Source: Salinispora fenicalii (GTDB lineage Bacteria; Actinomycetota; Actinomycetes; Mycobacteriales; Micromonosporaceae). From it: a stretch of 64,000 bases of DNA. The DNA lies in assembly GCF_000514815.1 (NCBI RefSeq), contig NZ_KI911472.1, positions 1 through 64,000 on the forward strand, read 5' to 3'. A program made the position numbers and the translations under genes. The notes under the pieces were generated by a model. That model did no database searches, was not told the origin of the DNA, and saw only the letters and a list, made by a program, of their open reading frames with translations. Positions 42,601 to 53,628 of this stretch are shown here, in pieces. How positions within the stretch are numbered: position 1 is the stretch's first letter; every line of letters starts with the position of its first letter.

Positions 42601-45600
42601 GCCGTCCACCACAGTCAGGACGAGGTCGAACTTGCAGGTCGTGACCGGTACGGGTACGGGTTCGAGGTCCACGTCGCCGGCGCTCCGGCCGGCCGGCTCC
42701 TGGCTGCTGAAGCTGTACATGATCCGGAACAGCGGCCCGTTGCCGGCGCCGCGGTCGGCAACCAGATGCTCGAACGGGAGCTCCTGGTGGGCCAGGGCGT
42801 CCGCGGTCCGGGCGTGGGTGCGGCGCAGCAGTTCGTGGAACGTCGGTGCGCCGGACAGGTCACCCCGCAGGACCACTGTGTTGACCAGGCAGCCGACCAG
42901 GTTGTCCAGCCGCGGGTTACCGCGCCCGGACACGGTGCTGCCGATCACGACGTCGGCGCCGCCGGTGATCCGGTACAGCAGGGTCTGCAGTGCCGAGAGC
43001 ACCACGGTGGACACCGTGGTGCCGCACCGACGGGCCAGCTCGCGGATGCCCTGGATCTGCCGCGGTGCCAGCGCGAACTCCACCGCACCGCCACCGCCGC
43101 CGGGCGTGGCCGGGCGTGGGAGGTCGCCGGCCACCTCGGTGGCGACGGCGCCGGTCAGCTCGGTGCGCCAGAAGTCCAGCTCCGCCGCGTACCGCCCGCG
43201 CTGCGCCGACTGGCGCTGCCAGACCGCGTAGTCCGCCTGCGCAAGGGCCGGCTCGTCGAGCTCGGGTTCACGGTGCCCGGTGTCGGCCGCGTACAGCTCG
43301 GTGAGGTCGCGCTGGATCAGGTCCATCGACCAGGCGTCAACCGCCACGTGGTGGGCGGTCAGCAGCAGGACGTGCTCCCGCTCATCGAGGCGCCACAGCA
43401 CGGCGCGCAGCGGGTGCTCGGTCGCGAGGGTGAAACCGAGGGCGGCTTCGGCCAGCAGGAGCTGCGCGAGGTCCGTGCCCGGTGCGGCATCGCGTTCGGT
43501 GAGTGCCGCACCGCCTCCGGCGGGGTCCGCGACCTGGACCGGCATCCCGTCCGGGCCGGGGTGGATCCGGGTGCGCAGCATCTCGTGTCGGTCGACCACC
43601 CGGTTCAGCGTTCGGCGCAGCGCCCCGCGGTCCAGCGGGCCGATCAGCCGCAGCGCCAGCGGCACGTTGTAGACGCTGTCGCCGGCGCTCACCTGATCCG
43701 CCAGCCAGATCGACTCCTGCATCGGCGACAGGGGCAGCGGCTCATCCCGGGGCACCGGGGCCAGGTGGACGGCGTCGTCACCGGTGGACGTCTCGGCGGC
43801 GAGTTCCGCGGCGACGGCGGCGACGGTCGGGGCCGCCAGCAGCCGCCGCAGGGAGAAGCCGGCGCCGAACTCGTCGCGGATCCGGGCGAGGAGCCGGAAG
43901 GCGAGCAGCGAGTGGCCGCCGAGTTCGAAGAAGTTGTCGCTGACCGCGACCTCCGGCAGGCCGAGCACCTCGGCGAAAGCGGTGCAGAGGAAGCGTTCCC
44001 GGTCGTCCCGCGGCGGGCGGGCGGTGCTGCGTGTGCCGTAGTCCGGCGCGGGCAGCGCGGCGCGGTCGAGCTTGCCGTTCGGTGTCGTGGGGAAGTCCGG
44101 CACTGGCACGATCACCGCCGGGATCATGTAGTCGGGCAGCGTCCGGGAGAGCTCTGTGCGCAGCGCGTCGGGGGCGACCGGGCCGTCCGGGATCACGTAC
44201 GCCACCAGTCGCAGGTCACCGGGCCGGTCCTCGCGGACGACCGCTGCGGCCCGGCGCACCGGACCGGCGTTGATCAGCGTCGTCTCGATCTCTCCGAGCT
44301 CGATCCGGAATCCGCGGAGCTTGACCTGGTGGTCGGTGCGGCCCAGGTACTCCAGGTCGCCTGCGGCGGACCAGCGGACCAGGTCGCCGGTGCGGTACAT
44401 CCGGGTGCCGGGCGGGCCGAACGGGTCGGGCAGGAACTTCTCGGCCGTCAGACCGGGCCGGTTCCAGTACCCGCGGGCCAGCCCTTCTCCGGCGATGTGG
44501 AGTTCACCGAGGACCCCGATCGGGGCGGGGTGCAGGTTCGCGTCGAGGACGTACACCTGGGTGTTGTCGATGGGCACGCCGATGGACCCGCGCCGGATGC
44601 TGTCCTCGCTGGTCGGGCCGCTGGTAGACCAGATGGTGGTCTCCGTCGGTCCGTACATGTTGGTGACCTCGGCGCCGGCGTCGCCTAGCCGGCGGGCCAG
44701 CTCGGCGGGGAGCGCCTCGCCGCCGACCAGGACCCGAATTCCGGCCAGCGCCGGTCCGGAGAGCTCCGGGACGAGGGCCTGCCACAGGGTCGGTGTGGCC
44801 TGCGCCAGGGTAACCCGGTGGCGGCCGGCGAGGTCGATCAGTGCCGCCGGGTTGCGGGCGGTGTCCGCGTCGGCGAGCACCACACCGGCGCCGGAGCGCA
44901 GCGGCAGGTACAGCTCCAGGCCGGCGATGTCGAACGAGACGGTGGTGGTGGCCAGGACCCGGTCCTCGGCGGTGAGGGGGAACCGTTCAGCCATGGCCGC
45001 CAGGAAATTGTCGAGCGCGGCCCGGGTGATCACCACGCCCTTTGGCCGGCCGGTCGATCCCGATGTGTAGATCACGTACGCGCTGTGTCCGGCGGGGACG
45101 GCGGGCGGCTCCGTGGCGGGATAGCCGCCGGTGTCGGTCTCCTCGAGGACCACGAGCCCGGTGATGTCGTCCGGGCCGAGCCGATCGGCCGTGGCAGCGT
45201 CGGTTACCACCAGCACCGGGCGGGCGTCGGACAGCAGGTAGGCGATCCGCTCGACCGGGAAGTCCGGGTCGATGGGCAGGTACGCGGCCCCGGCTTTGAT
45301 GACGGCGAGCAGGGTGACGAGCAGATCGGCGGAGCGCGGGAGCAGCACGGCCACGAACGTCTCGGCACCCGCGCCCCGTTCCATCAGGAGCCGGGCCAGC
45401 CGGTTCGCCCGCTCGTCGAGCTCGCGGTAGCTGAGTGTCGTGTCCCCCTCGATCACGGCGACCGCGCCGGGTGTGCGGCGGCACCACTGCTGGAAGCGTT
45501 CGCGCAACGATGCGGCGGGCAGTGGCCGGGCGGTGTCGTTCCACCTGCATAGGACGGTGTGCAGCTCGTCGGTGTCCAGCAGGTCCACCTCGGATACCAG

Positions 45601-46983
45601 CCGGTCGGGCGCGCCGGTCAGCCCGGCGAGCAGGCTGAGGAACTGGCCGGCCAGCTGTTCCGCGGCCGCCGGGGTGAACAGGTCCGCGGCGGCCACCAGG
45701 GTGACGGCGAGGCGATCGCCGTCGTCCAGGACGCTCAGGTCAAGGTCGCATTTGGCGAGGGCCACGTCGACCGGCTGCTCGGTGCCCGCCGCCTCGCCGA
45801 ACGTCAGCGCCACGGCGGTCGATTCGGTCCCGGCCATCGCCTGCACCAGCAGCTGACTGCCCGCGATGCGGTCCCGGCGCAACTCGCGGACGAGCCGGTC
45901 GAACGGGATCTGCGGGTGGGCGAAGTCGTTGCGCGAGCCGGCGACCGTACGGCTGAGCACCTCGTCGAAGCTGGGCCGGCCGGTCAGGTCCAGCCGGACC
46001 GGCACCATCCCGGCGAAGAGGCCGACCACCGATTCGAGGTCGGTGCGCCCGCGACCGGCGACCGGTACGCCGACCGCGAAGTCGTCCTGGCCGGTGAGCC
46101 GGTGCAGGAACGTGCCGTACGCGGCGAGCAGCACGGTGAACGGTGTGGTGTCGTGGGCTGCGGCCAACCGGCGGACGGCCGCCTCGGTGGCGGCGGGCAG
46201 CTCCCGCCGGACGCTGTGCGCACGCCAGTCCCGGTCTGCCGGGCGCTGCCGGTCGCCGGGAATCTCCAGGTCGGGCAGCCCGGCGAGCCGCTGCCGCCAG
46301 TACCGGAGCTGGTCGTCCAGTTCACCGGCGGCGAGTCGCCCGTGCTGCCACGCGGCGACGTCACGGAAAGCCGGTGCCGCCACGCCCGCCGGGAGTTCGC
46401 CTGCGTAGGCCCGGGCCAGGTCGGCGAGGAGCAGGCCGCACGACCAGCCGTCCAGAACGATGTGGTGGACGGTGACGAGCAGGACGTGCTGCTTGGCGCC
46501 GATCCGGTGGAGACAGGCCCGCAGCAGCGGCCCGCGTTCCAGGTCGAAGGGCTGTTCGGCGGCGGTACGCAGCGCCTGTGGCAGGTCGGCCTCGGTGACG
46601 TCGATGACCGGCAGCGCGACCGGTGCCGCGGGAGCGGTCTGCTGGACTGGTTCGCCGTCCGGCCCGAGCCGGAACACGGTGCGCAGCGCCTCGTGCCGGG
46701 CCGTCACCGCGTCCAGCGCCGCGCGCAGCGCGTCCACGTCGAGTGGGCCGGTCAGCCGGACGGCGAGCGGCACGCTGTACAGCGGCGTCCCCGGCCGCAG
46801 TTGTTCGGAGAACCAGATGCCGGCCTGTCCCGGCGCCAGCGGCACGGGTCCCGGCGGCTGGACCGGTAGGCCGCCGCCGTGCGCCGGGCCCTGGCGCAGA
46901 CGGGCGCCCGCGCGAGCGATCCGGGCCCGGACCGCCTCCAGGCGCGGGTCCGTCTCGGCACGAGGCAGCTCTTCGATGGTCAT
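39694..46983 (-). CDS. Terminal NRPS, C-A-T-C-A-T-TE
   Basis: 2429 residues, two full modules and a thioesterase. C1 about 45-460 (HHIVLDGWS), A1 about 490-1000 ([14 protein letters not shown]), T1 about 1030-1095 ([14 protein letters not shown]), C2 about 1105-1530 ([10 protein letters not shown], with A in place of G), A2 about 1570-2060 ([14 protein letters not shown]), T2 about 2080-2150 ([14 protein letters not shown]), TE about 2170-2420 (GWSLGG, late His in GIHATML). Codes read by eye: A1 D-I-L-Q-L-G-M-I-W, close to glycine; A2 D-L-S-R-V-G-H-I-G, close to aspartate. The start overlaps the upstream NRPS stop. The TE should release the peptide as acid or ring. Confidence 0.95.
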   Translation of the reverse strand: MTIEELPRAETDPRLEAVRARIARAGARLRQGPAHGGGLPVQPPGPVPLAPGQAGIWFSEQLRPGTPLYSVPLAVRLTGPLDVDALRAALDAVTARHEALRTVFRLGPDGEPVQQTAPAAPVALPVIDVTEADLPQALRTAAEQPFDLERGPLLRACLHRIGAKQHVLLVTVHHIVLDGWSCGLLLADLARAYAGELPAGVAAPAFRDVAAWQHGRLAAGELDDQLRYWRQRLAGLPDLEIPGDRQRPADRDWRAHSVRRELPAATEAAVRRLAAAHDTTPFTVLLAAYGTFLHRLTGQDDFAVGVPVAGRGRTDLESVVGLFAGMVPVRLDLTGRPSFDEVLSRTVAGSRNDFAHPQIPFDRLVRELRRDRIAGSQLLVQAMAGTESTAVALTFGEAAGTEQPVDVALAKCDLDLSVLDDGDRLAVTLVAAADLFTPAAAEQLAGQFLSLLAGLTGAPDRLVSEVDLLDTDELHTVLCRWNDTARPLPAASLRERFQQWCRRTPGAVAVIEGDTTLSYRELDERANRLARLLMERGAGAETFVAVLLPRSADLLVTLLAVIKAGAAYLPIDPDFPVERIAYLLSDARPVLVVTDAATADRLGPDDITGLVVLEETDTGGYPATEPPAVPAGHSAYVIYTSGSTGRPKGVVITRAALDNFLAAMAERFPLTAEDRVLATTTVSFDIAGLELYLPLRSGAGVVLADADTARNPAALIDLAGRHRVTLAQATPTLWQALVPELSGPALAGIRVLVGGEALPAELARRLGDAGAEVTNMYGPTETTIWSTSGPTSEDSIRRGSIGVPIDNTQVYVLDANLHPAPIGVLGELHIAGEGLARGYWNRPGLTAEKFLPDPFGPPGTRMYRTGDLVRWSAAGDLEYLGRTDHQVKLRGFRIELGEIETTLINAGPVRRAAAVVREDRPGDLRLVAYVIPDGPVAPDALRTELSRTLPDYMIPAVIVPVPDFPTTPNGKLDRAALPAPDYGTRSTARPPRDDRERFLCTAFAEVLGLPEVAVSDNFFELGGHSLLAFRLLARIRDEFGAGFSLRRLLAAPTVAAVAAELAAETSTGDDAVHLAPVPRDEPLPLSPMQESIWLADQVSAGDSVYNVPLALRLIGPLDRGALRRTLNRVVDRHEMLRTRIHPGPDGMPVQVADPAGGGAALTERDAAPGTDLAQLLLAEAALGFTLATEHPLRAVLWRLDEREHVLLLTAHHVAVDAWSMDLIQRDLTELYAADTGHREPELDEPALAQADYAVWQRQSAQRGRYAAELDFWRTELTGAVATEVAGDLPRPATPGGGGGAVEFALAPRQIQGIRELARRCGTTVSTVVLSALQTLLYRITGGADVVIGSTVSGRGNPRLDNLVGCLVNTVVLRGDLSGAPTFHELLRRTHARTADALAHQELPFEHLVADRGAGNGPLFRIMYSFSSQEPAGRSAGDVDLEPVPVPVTTCKFDLVLTVVDGGSTLEGVLEYADDLYLPGTAERLVTSLTNLLAAAVRTPELAVTRLAITSESDTVRTSRWGRSEQHVGDDRTVHQLVEAQADRTPGWTALRTGDRSLTFAGLDAQANRLAHALHTGALGAPPVGPETPVLLLLDRSPELVVAMLAVLKAGGYFIPVDPGYPMARLTRIADTVTPALVLTRTGQGGCLPGAEVFGDVPVVALDRVADRLTAMPDQRPEVTVDPRGLAYSIFTSGSTGQPKGVAVEHIGIVRYLSWAAASYPTAGRRGTLAHSSVGFDLTMSALFEPLVSGRGVTLMPADATLADLAEELSGPLAYDYIRLTPSHLRHLVGHWTGQELPPAARGWVVGGETLDPALVKQLLELRPDAEVINHYGPTETVIGRVVHPVREAGELAVDSPLPLGRPLGETRLQVLDAWLEAVPVGAVGELFIGGDGIARGYLGRPALTAEKFLPDPAGEPGARMYRTGDLVRWRGDGLLDFVGRVDDQVKLRGYRIELGEIEARMAEHPGVEQAVVLVRDQQLVGWFIPAEDHPPVTVSALRRFCAEQLPEFMVPNQWVALDAFPLTPHGKVNHRALPGPTSGRPELEDRYQAPRTPGEQLLAELWSTVLGTDRIGIEDNFFDLGGTSISVIQLSGACRRAGVEISPKDVFEQPTVRGQAMRAIARSRDDAYAPVLDTVFGAGHTGTTRTVVTLRGEGDGRPVFCVHPSGGGVAWYLPLARALPAGHPVHAFQPLGMDGREAPAETIEDMAAGYLADLRLVQPEGPYVVVGWSLGGTIAFEMARQLDRLGEPVQLILLEPTLPEVARTIDLHRPARDSYLRGADLAERILRLPAGDPEGDRLRAELTRLLEDAGYSAGEISLGDALPMRACGQMLAAFAEYRPLPLPDESKVRTQFVVSAECTDATPERPSGTSHTAYGSYAAGWQKLLGRAAAPRTIHLPGIHATMLTTDRCPTVVSACVEALRTTDDVRTH

Positions 46984-49900
46984 GCTGTGCCTTCCTGCGT
47001 GTCGGAGACGAGGGCGGTCAGGACGGATTCGGCGACGGCGGCCACCGTCCGGGTGGCGTACAGCTCGGTCAGGGAGAACTCGATGTCGAAGCTCTCGCGG
47101 AGGCGGGCGACGAGCTGGGTCGCGCGCAGGGAGTGCCCGCCCAGGTGGAAGAAGTCGTCGAACACCCCCGGCGGGTCCGTCTGCAGGACCGTGGCGAACA
47201 GGTCCGCGATGAGCTGCTCCAGGTCATTGCGGGGTTCCGTGCGGCCGGTACCGCGCAGGCCGTTTCGCCACGGATCGGGCAGGGCCTGCCGGTCCACCTT
47301 TCCTGCCGTGGTCAGCGGCAGCCGGTCGAGTTCGACGAAGTGGGCCGGGACCATGTACGACGGGAGCGTCGCGGAGCAGAAGCGGCTCAGGGCGGCGGTG
47401 TCCAGGCGGTGCCCGGCCTCCGGCACCACGTAGCCGACCAGGACGCGTTCCGCGCCGGTCTCGGGTGTGAGGTGGTCGACGACGGCCGCCGTCTCCACAC
47501 CGGGCGCCACCGCGAGCCGGGCCGCTACCTCACCCGGTTCCACCCGGTGGCCGCGGATCTGCACCTGGTCGTCGGCCCGACCCAGGAAGTCGAGGCGCCC
47601 ATCGGCCCGGGCCCGAACCAGATCGCCGCTGCGGTACATGCGTGCGCCGGGGACCACCGGGTCAGGCAGGAACCGCTCGGCGGTCAGCGCGGGCCGCCCG
47701 AGATACCCGCGGCTGAGGCAACCGCCGATGTACAGCTCGCCGGTCGTGCCGGGTGGCACCGGCCGCAGGGCGTCGTCGAGCACGTGCACCCGCGCGCCGT
47801 ACCGGGGTCCGCCGATACCGACGACCTCCGCCTGCGCCTCCGCCAGGGTGACGTCGACGGCGGTGGCGGTGATGGTCGCCTCGGTCGGGCCGTACGTGTT
47901 CACCAGCCGGCACCGCGGCGCCCACGCGAGCCAGCGTCGGGCGACGTCACCGGATACGGCCTCACCGCCGAGAACGAGCAGCCGGAGCAGGTCCGGCGGC
48001 GGCGCGTCGCCGAGGCGGTTGACGACGGCGGACCAGTAGGCGGGCGGTAGTTCCGCGACGGTCACCGCCGTGCGTCGCAGCAGCTCCGGGAACTCCTCCG
48101 GCTGCCACAGCTCGTCCGGTCGCAGCACCACCGTGGCGCCCACCGTCAGTCCGGGCAGCAGCTGTTCGAGCGAGGCGTCGAACGAGTGGCTGGCGAACTG
48201 CAGGACGCGGTCGGAGGCGGTGAGCTCGTACGCCGCGGCCATCGCCCGGCAGTGCCGCGTCAGCATGCCGTGCAGCCCGATGACGGCCTTGGGACGACCG
48301 GACGTTCCCGAGGTGTAGATGAGGTACGCCGGCTGCTGGACGTCCACCGTGGGCAGCGGGGCCGTGCCGGCGTCCGGGCCGGTGACCGGGACCGGGACGA
48401 CGCCGTCCGGCAGGGGCAGGCCGCCGTCCACGACGGCGAACCTGGTCCCGGAGTCGAGCAGGAATGTGCATTTGCGTTCGGCCGGCAGGACCGGGTCGAC
48501 CGGCAGGAAGGTGCCGCCGGCGCGGAGCACCGCCAGCAGGGCGACCACCGAGTCGACGCCGCGCGGCAGGTGCACGGCTACCGGCTGCTCCGGCCGCACG
48601 CCGAGGGCGACCAGTCGCCGGGCCAGGCTTCCGGCCCGCTCGGTCAGTTCCGCGTAGGTGAGTCGATCCGCGCCGCAGACCACGGCTGTGGCCGAGGGGG
48701 TGCGCGCCGCCTGCTCGGTGATCAGGACATGGATCGGGCGGTCCGGTTCGTCCGCGGGTGTCTGCGCGTCCCACGGGACAATCTCGGGACCGCCGTCCAG
48801 TTCGCTCACCCGCACGTCCGGGTTGGCGGCCGTCTGTTCCAGCACGGCCAGGAAACGGGCGGCCAGCTGCTCGGCCGCCGCGGTGGTGAACAGGTCGGTG
48901 GCGTACTCGATCGTCGCGCTCAACCCGCCGTCCGCGTCCAGTTCCAGGTCAACGGTCAGGTCGGCTGAGGCGCTGAGCCGGGGGAGCGCGGCATCGCGGA
49001 CAGTCAGGCCGGCGACGGCTATCGGCGTCCGGTCCACGTGCCGCACGTCAAACAGCACGGTGAAGGGACTCTCGGCCGGCAGGTCGCCCCGGCGGCGCAG
49101 CTCGGCCAGCAGTCCCTCCACCGAGCAGCCGGGGACCGCCCGGCCCGGCGCCGACCGGACCCGGCCCCGGGAGTACCGGTGGGTGTCCAGGTCGCCGGTG
49201 CGGACGGTCTCGATCAGGGACAGCATTGTCGGGTCTGCGGACAGGTCGACCGGGCGCGGGACGGTGTCGACGAAGAAGCCCGCGACGGTCTCGCCGTCCG
49301 CGTGCAGGCGGTCGGCCAGCGGCGTGCCGACACACGTGCGGGGGGTTCCGGTCCAGCGGGACAGCAGCGCGTGGAAGCAGGCCAGGAGAACCGCGTTCGG
49401 GGTGGTGCGCGAGCTCGCCGCCAATCGGCGCAGCGCCGCTGTGGTGCCGTCCGGGACGGTGACGGTGAGCGTGGCGCCGCGCCCGGTCCGCGCCGCCGCT
49501 CCGGGGGAGTCAACTGGCAGCTGCGGTGCGACGGCTCCGGCGAGCCGGCGGCGCCACCAGTCGAGCCGCTCCGCGGCCGGCTCGGCCTCCTCGGCCACCC
49601 GGGCCAGCGTGAAGTCGCGGAATGACACTGGTTCGGGCAGGGCCGGGCTGTCTCCGCCGGCGGCCTCCCGGTACAGGTGCAGCAACTCGTCGCGCAGGAC
49701 GTCGAGCGACTGGCCGTCGGCGGCGACGTGTGCGACGGACAGCAGCAGCACATGCCGGTCGTCTCCGGTGCGGACCAGCAGGACCCGGGTCAGTGGCCCG
49801 GCGGCGAGGTCGAACGGGCGGGCGAGCTCGTCCGCCAGCCGGTCCGTCAGTGCGGCGGCCGGCTCGCCCGCGCTTCGGACGTCGGCGTACCGGGGGATGA

Positions 49901-51524
49901 TCGCGGCCGGGCGGCTCGATGTCCAGTGCGGACGGCCGTCCGCGCCGGCGACGATGCGGGCGCGCAGGGCCTCGTGCCGGGAGACCAGCCCGGTCAACGC
50001 CTCGGTCAGGGCGGCCCGGTCCAGCGGGCCGTCCAGCGAGAGGGCCAGGGGACACGCGTGCTCGGCGGAGTCCGGCCGCAGCTGGTGCGCCGTCCACATC
50101 CGCTGCTGACCGGCGGTCAGGGCGAAGTCCACCGGCATCGAGCGCCGGGACGGGACCAGGCCGAGCGGTGCCAGCAGCCGCGGGGCACCAGTGGGCGCGA
50201 CGGCGAAGACGTCCACCCCGGCGTCGGCGTCGGCGGCCACCGCCGTCAGCCCGCGCGTCAGCGTCTCGCTCAGGGCCTCGATACCGGCCGGATCGAACAG
50301 TCCGGAGTCATACTCCAAGAACGCGGTCATCGCGCCGGCCTCGTCGGCGACGTCAAGCAGCAGGTCGAACTTGGCGGTCGCCCGGGGCACCGTGACCGGC
50401 TCGACCGAGATTCCCGGCAGGTCCAGTGTCTCGCCCACGGCGTTCTGGTAGTTGAAGCCGACCTGGAACAGGGCGGTCCCGGCCGGGGTCCGCTGCGGGC
50501 GCACCCGGCGGACCACCTGGTCGAAGGGGATGTCCTGGTGGGCGTAGTTGTGCAGTGCGGTCCGGCGGGTGTCGGCCAGCAGGGCGGTGAACGAGCTGCC
50601 GGGCACGACGCGGACCCGCTGCACCACCGTGTTCACCAGGTAGCCGACGACGTCCTCACTACCGGGAACCGACCGGGTGGCGACCGGTGAGGTCACTGCC
50701 ACGTCCGGGCTGCCGCTCCAGTCGCTCAGGGTGGCCTGCAGCGCCGCGAGCAGCACCATGTACACCGACGAGCGGGACGTCCGGGCCAGCGCACGGACGC
50801 CGTCCGCCGTACTGGCCGGGATGACGAAGTGGATGGCGGCGCCCGCGCCGCGGTGATGCCGGTGGCGGGGCCGGTCGGTGGGCACGGCCAGGTGCCGCAG
50901 CCCGGCGAGCCCGTCCGCCCAGTACCGCAGGTGCTTCTCGGCGTCGAGCCCGGCCAGGCGCTCGTTCTCCTGCCGGACCAGGTCTGGATAGTCCAGCTCC
51001 GGTCCCGTCCAGGCTGCCCCCTCCTGATACGCCGCGCCGAGGTTACGCAGCAGGATGCCGGTGGACCAGTCGTCGAAGACGATGTGGTGGACGTTGAACA
51101 CCAGGACCGTGTCGTCGGGACCGAGGCGCAGCAGCCGGGCCCGCGCGAGGGGTCCGTTCGCCAGGTCCAGCGGCTGCCAGCCGAACCCCGCGGCGGCGGT
51201 CCGGGCCGCCTCGACGGTGCCGCCGGTCAGGTCGACGACATCGAGGTCGAACGGGGCGTGCGGGGCGATCTCGTGCCACGGTTCGCCGTTCTCGTCGACC
51301 GTGAACCGGGCGCGCAACGCGGCGTGTTGCCGGGCCAGTGTGTCCAGGGCGGTCCGCAGCCGCTGCTCGTCGAGCGGGCCCCGCAGGCGAACCGCCACCG
51401 GCACGTTGTAGGCGGGGGCCGCATCCTCGAAGGTCTCGGCGAACCAGATGCGCTGCTGCCCGGCGGTCAGCGGCAGGCGGGCGGCCTGCTCGGTCTGCGG
51501 CGGCGTGACGTTCTGCATGGTCAT
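46980..51524 (-). CDS. NRPS with tandem condensation domains, C-C-A-T
   Basis: 1514 residues from ATG 51524, which overlaps the stop of the 66-aa gene; the frame further upstream is not protein-like. Two C domains stand side by side: C1 about 14-440 (HHIVFDDWS; D where G is usual) and C2 about 470-900 (AHVAADGQS; first His replaced by Ala, second kept). Then A about 930-1420 (YLIYTSGTSGRPKAV, GRADDQVQIRG) and T about 1430-1505 (FFHLGGHSLRATQL). A code by eye D-A-E-E-V-G-T-I-T, acid-lined and so perhaps for a basic residue. The first C lacks its own A-T, which the free A-T didomains could supply. Confidence 0.94.
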   Translation of the reverse strand: MTMQNVTPPQTEQAARLPLTAGQQRIWFAETFEDAAPAYNVPVAVRLRGPLDEQRLRTALDTLARQHAALRARFTVDENGEPWHEIAPHAPFDLDVVDLTGGTVEAARTAAAGFGWQPLDLANGPLARARLLRLGPDDTVLVFNVHHIVFDDWSTGILLRNLGAAYQEGAAWTGPELDYPDLVRQENERLAGLDAEKHLRYWADGLAGLRHLAVPTDRPRHRHHRGAGAAIHFVIPASTADGVRALARTSRSSVYMVLLAALQATLSDWSGSPDVAVTSPVATRSVPGSEDVVGYLVNTVVQRVRVVPGSSFTALLADTRRTALHNYAHQDIPFDQVVRRVRPQRTPAGTALFQVGFNYQNAVGETLDLPGISVEPVTVPRATAKFDLLLDVADEAGAMTAFLEYDSGLFDPAGIEALSETLTRGLTAVAADADAGVDVFAVAPTGAPRLLAPLGLVPSRRSMPVDFALTAGQQRMWTAHQLRPDSAEHACPLALSLDGPLDRAALTEALTGLVSRHEALRARIVAGADGRPHWTSSRPAAIIPRYADVRSAGEPAAALTDRLADELARPFDLAAGPLTRVLLVRTGDDRHVLLLSVAHVAADGQSLDVLRDELLHLYREAAGGDSPALPEPVSFRDFTLARVAEEAEPAAERLDWWRRRLAGAVAPQLPVDSPGAAARTGRGATLTVTVPDGTTAALRRLAASSRTTPNAVLLACFHALLSRWTGTPRTCVGTPLADRLHADGETVAGFFVDTVPRPVDLSADPTMLSLIETVRTGDLDTHRYSRGRVRSAPGRAVPGCSVEGLLAELRRRGDLPAESPFTVLFDVRHVDRTPIAVAGLTVRDAALPRLSASADLTVDLELDADGGLSATIEYATDLFTTAAAEQLAARFLAVLEQTAANPDVRVSELDGGPEIVPWDAQTPADEPDRPIHVLITEQAARTPSATAVVCGADRLTYAELTERAGSLARRLVALGVRPEQPVAVHLPRGVDSVVALLAVLRAGGTFLPVDPVLPAERKCTFLLDSGTRFAVVDGGLPLPDGVVPVPVTGPDAGTAPLPTVDVQQPAYLIYTSGTSGRPKAVIGLHGMLTRHCRAMAAAYELTASDRVLQFASHSFDASLEQLLPGLTVGATVVLRPDELWQPEEFPELLRRTAVTVAELPPAYWSAVVNRLGDAPPPDLLRLLVLGGEAVSGDVARRWLAWAPRCRLVNTYGPTEATITATAVDVTLAEAQAEVVGIGGPRYGARVHVLDDALRPVPPGTTGELYIGGCLSRGYLGRPALTAERFLPDPVVPGARMYRSGDLVRARADGRLDFLGRADDQVQIRGHRVEPGEVAARLAVAPGVETAAVVDHLTPETGAERVLVGYVVPEAGHRLDTAALSRFCSATLPSYMVPAHFVELDRLPLTTAGKVDRQALPDPWRNGLRGTGRTEPRNDLEQLIADLFATVLQTDPPGVFDDFFHLGGHSLRATQLVARLRESFDIEFSLTELYATRTVAAVAESVLTALVSDTQEGTA

Positions 51525-51721
51525 CGGCGCACCTGTTCGGCAGGCGCGTGCCCGCGCCGCCACTGTCGATAGCTGATGCCGGTCTTCGCCACCTGCGGGG
51601 TGCGGTGCCAGTCCGGCTCGGTGAGCTCGCGGCTGCGGTACACGTACGGCTGGTCGGGCAGAGCCGGTGCGGTGGGTGCCGCCTGCCGCAGCGCGGCGGC
51701 GTCGAGGGCGGTCTCGGTCAC
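51521..51721 (-). CDS. 66-aa protein coupled to the C-C-A-T NRPS
   Basis: GTG 51721 follows GAGGAGG at good spacing and the stop overlaps the NRPS start (ATGA), so it is a real translated gene. The middle, PYVYRSRELTEPDWHRTP, recalls the N-terminal segment of actinobacterial lysine 2,3-aminomutases (YxYRRRELxEPDW), but the radical-SAM body is absent. I do not know a family of free proteins of this kind. It could be a docking or regulatory peptide, or the surviving head of an aminomutase gene. Confidence 0.7.
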   Translation of the reverse strand: MTETALDAAALRQAAPTAPALPDQPYVYRSRELTEPDWHRTPQVAKTGISYRQWRRGHAPAEQVRR

Positions 51722-51756
51722 GTCGTCCTCCTCGTGCGGGAAACGGGCGTGGAAGG

Positions 51757-53628
51757 TCAGCGGGCAGGGTCCTCGACCGCGGCGGCGAGACCGGCGACCG
51801 TGGGCTGTTCGAGCAGGTCGAAGTAGGTGAGCCGGACGCCGTGCCCCCGCTGGATCGCGTGCAGGGCGCGCGCGGCGAGCAACGAGTGCCCGCCCAGTTC
51901 GAAAAAGTCGTCGTCGGCACCGATCGGGTCGACCTTCAGCAGCTCGGACCAGATCTCGGCGATGCTGGTCTCCAGGTCTCCCTGCGGTGCCCGGAAGGCG
52001 GCGGTGCAGTTCCGGCCCGCCATGACGGGTCCGTGCAGCGCGGACCGGTCGACCTTCCCGGTCGGCCCCAGCGGCAGCTCGTCCAGGGCGGTGACCGTGT
52101 GCGGGAACTGGTAGGCCGGCAGCGTGTCGCGGAGCCGGTCCTGCACGTGCGCGACGAGGGCCGGTCCGGCAGGTGCGTCCGGGGCGGTGACCACGAAGGC
52201 CTGCAGCCGCGTGGTGCCGTCGTCGTCGGCCTGCGCGACGACCGCTGCCTTGCTGATCTCCGGCAGCCGGGTCAGGGCGGCTTCGACCGCGCCCGGCTCC
52301 ACCCGGAACCCCTGGATCTTGACCTGCTGGTCGGCACGGCCGAGGAACGTGAGGGTGCCGTCCGGTTCCCAGCGGGCCAGGTCGCCGGTGCGGTACATGC
52401 GGACCGTGGTCGCGTCCGGTCCGGGCAGGTTCAGAAACCTCTCGGCGGTCGCGTCCGGGCGGCCCAGGTAGCCGCTGGCCAGGCCGTCGCCGAAGGCGTA
52501 CAACTCGCCGTCCTCGCCCACCGGGACCGGCTGGTACCCGGCGTCCAGGAGCGCCACGCCGGTCCCGCTGACCGGCCGCCCGATGGGGACCGGCCCGTCA
52601 ATGGCGGCCGGGCCATGCACGGTCCAGCAGGTGGTGAAGGTGGTGTTCTCAGTCGGACCGTAGCCGTTGGTGAAGGTGAGGTGCGGGTGCGCCGCGAGTA
52701 GGCGACCGACGAAGTCGGGCGACAGGACGTCCCCACCGGCGAGCAGGTGCCGTAGGCCGCCGAGGGCATCGAGCCGGGTGTCGACCATATGGTGGAAGAA
52801 GCCGGCCGTCAGCCACAGCACGCTGACCTGCTCGTCCGCCAGGACCTCGGCGATAGTGCCAGGGGTGGCTCGGCCGGCCGGGTGGATCGCCAGCCGGCCC
52901 CCGAGGGTCAGCGGGGTCCAGATCTCCAGCGTGGACGCGTCGAAGGCGACCGGCGCGAGTTGTAGGAAAACGTCGTCCGCGGTGAACGACGCCCAGTCCG
53001 GCTGCTGCACCAGACGGGCGATCGCGCGGTGCGGGACGCACACGCCCTTCGGCTCGCCGGTCGACCCCGAGGTGTAGCTGACGTACGCCCGGCTTTCCGG
53101 GGTGACCGCGGTGGCGGGCACCGGGTCGGTGACCGGCTCGGCGAGGAGCCGGTCCAGGTCGGCTACGGGTGCACCGCACGCGCCGGCGGTGCCGGGCAGG
53201 GACGGGTCGGCCAGCAGCAGCACCGGGTCCGCGTCCGCGACGAGGGTGGCGAGGGCGGCCGGTGGGGCGTCGTGGTCGAGGACGAGGTACGCGCCGCCTG
53301 TCTTGAGGATGGCCAGCAGCGCGACGATCAGCCGCGGGGACCGTTCGGCCAGCACCGCGACCACCTGATCCGGTCCGGCTCCGCGCTTGACCAGGTGCGT
53401 GGCGAGCGCGGTCGCGACGGCGTCCAGTTCGGCGTACGTCAGCCGGTCCGCGCCGCTGGACACAGCCACCGCGTCCGGGGTGCGGCGGGCCGCCTCCGCG
53501 ACGAGATCGTGGATGCACCGGGCGGGTGCCGGTGAGGGGTGCCCGCTCCACGAGCGGATCGGTTCGGGCCAGGGGCTCGGGTCGGCGCTGCGCGGCTCAG
53601 CCGGACGAGCCGGCGACGTGACGGTCAT
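51757..53628 (-). CDS. Free-standing NRPS A-T didomain, probable starter
   Basis: 623 residues from ATG 53628: A domain about 40-535 and carrier about 545-615 ([15 protein letters not shown]). A motifs are YVSYTSGSTGEPKGV, NGYGPTENT, MYRTGDLARW and GRADQQVKIQG. The code read by eye is D-A-L-W-L-G-G-T-F, similar to aliphatic (Val/Ile-type) pockets. It lies upstream of the tandem-C NRPS and has no C domain, as expected for a starter. The start overlaps the LLM gene stop. Confidence 0.92.
   Translation of the reverse strand: MTVTSPARPAEPRSADPSPWPEPIRSWSGHPSPAPARCIHDLVAEAARRTPDAVAVSSGADRLTYAELDAVATALATHLVKRGAGPDQVVAVLAERSPRLIVALLAILKTGGAYLVLDHDAPPAALATLVADADPVLLLADPSLPGTAGACGAPVADLDRLLAEPVTDPVPATAVTPESRAYVSYTSGSTGEPKGVCVPHRAIARLVQQPDWASFTADDVFLQLAPVAFDASTLEIWTPLTLGGRLAIHPAGRATPGTIAEVLADEQVSVLWLTAGFFHHMVDTRLDALGGLRHLLAGGDVLSPDFVGRLLAAHPHLTFTNGYGPTENTTFTTCWTVHGPAAIDGPVPIGRPVSGTGVALLDAGYQPVPVGEDGELYAFGDGLASGYLGRPDATAERFLNLPGPDATTVRMYRTGDLARWEPDGTLTFLGRADQQVKIQGFRVEPGAVEAALTRLPEISKAAVVAQADDDGTTRLQAFVVTAPDAPAGPALVAHVQDRLRDTLPAYQFPHTVTALDELPLGPTGKVDRSALHGPVMAGRNCTAAFRAPQGDLETSIAEIWSELLKVDPIGADDDFFELGGHSLLAARALHAIQRGHGVRLTYFDLLEQPTVAGLAAAVEDPAR

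Noticed and set aside
38902-44688. Very long antisense ORFs (about 876 codons at 38902 and 877 at 42055) opposite the NRPS genes
   Set aside because: GC3-rich coding DNA leaves the complementary frame open; the translations are Gly/Val/Arg-rich without domains, while the minus frames are clear NRPS proteins.
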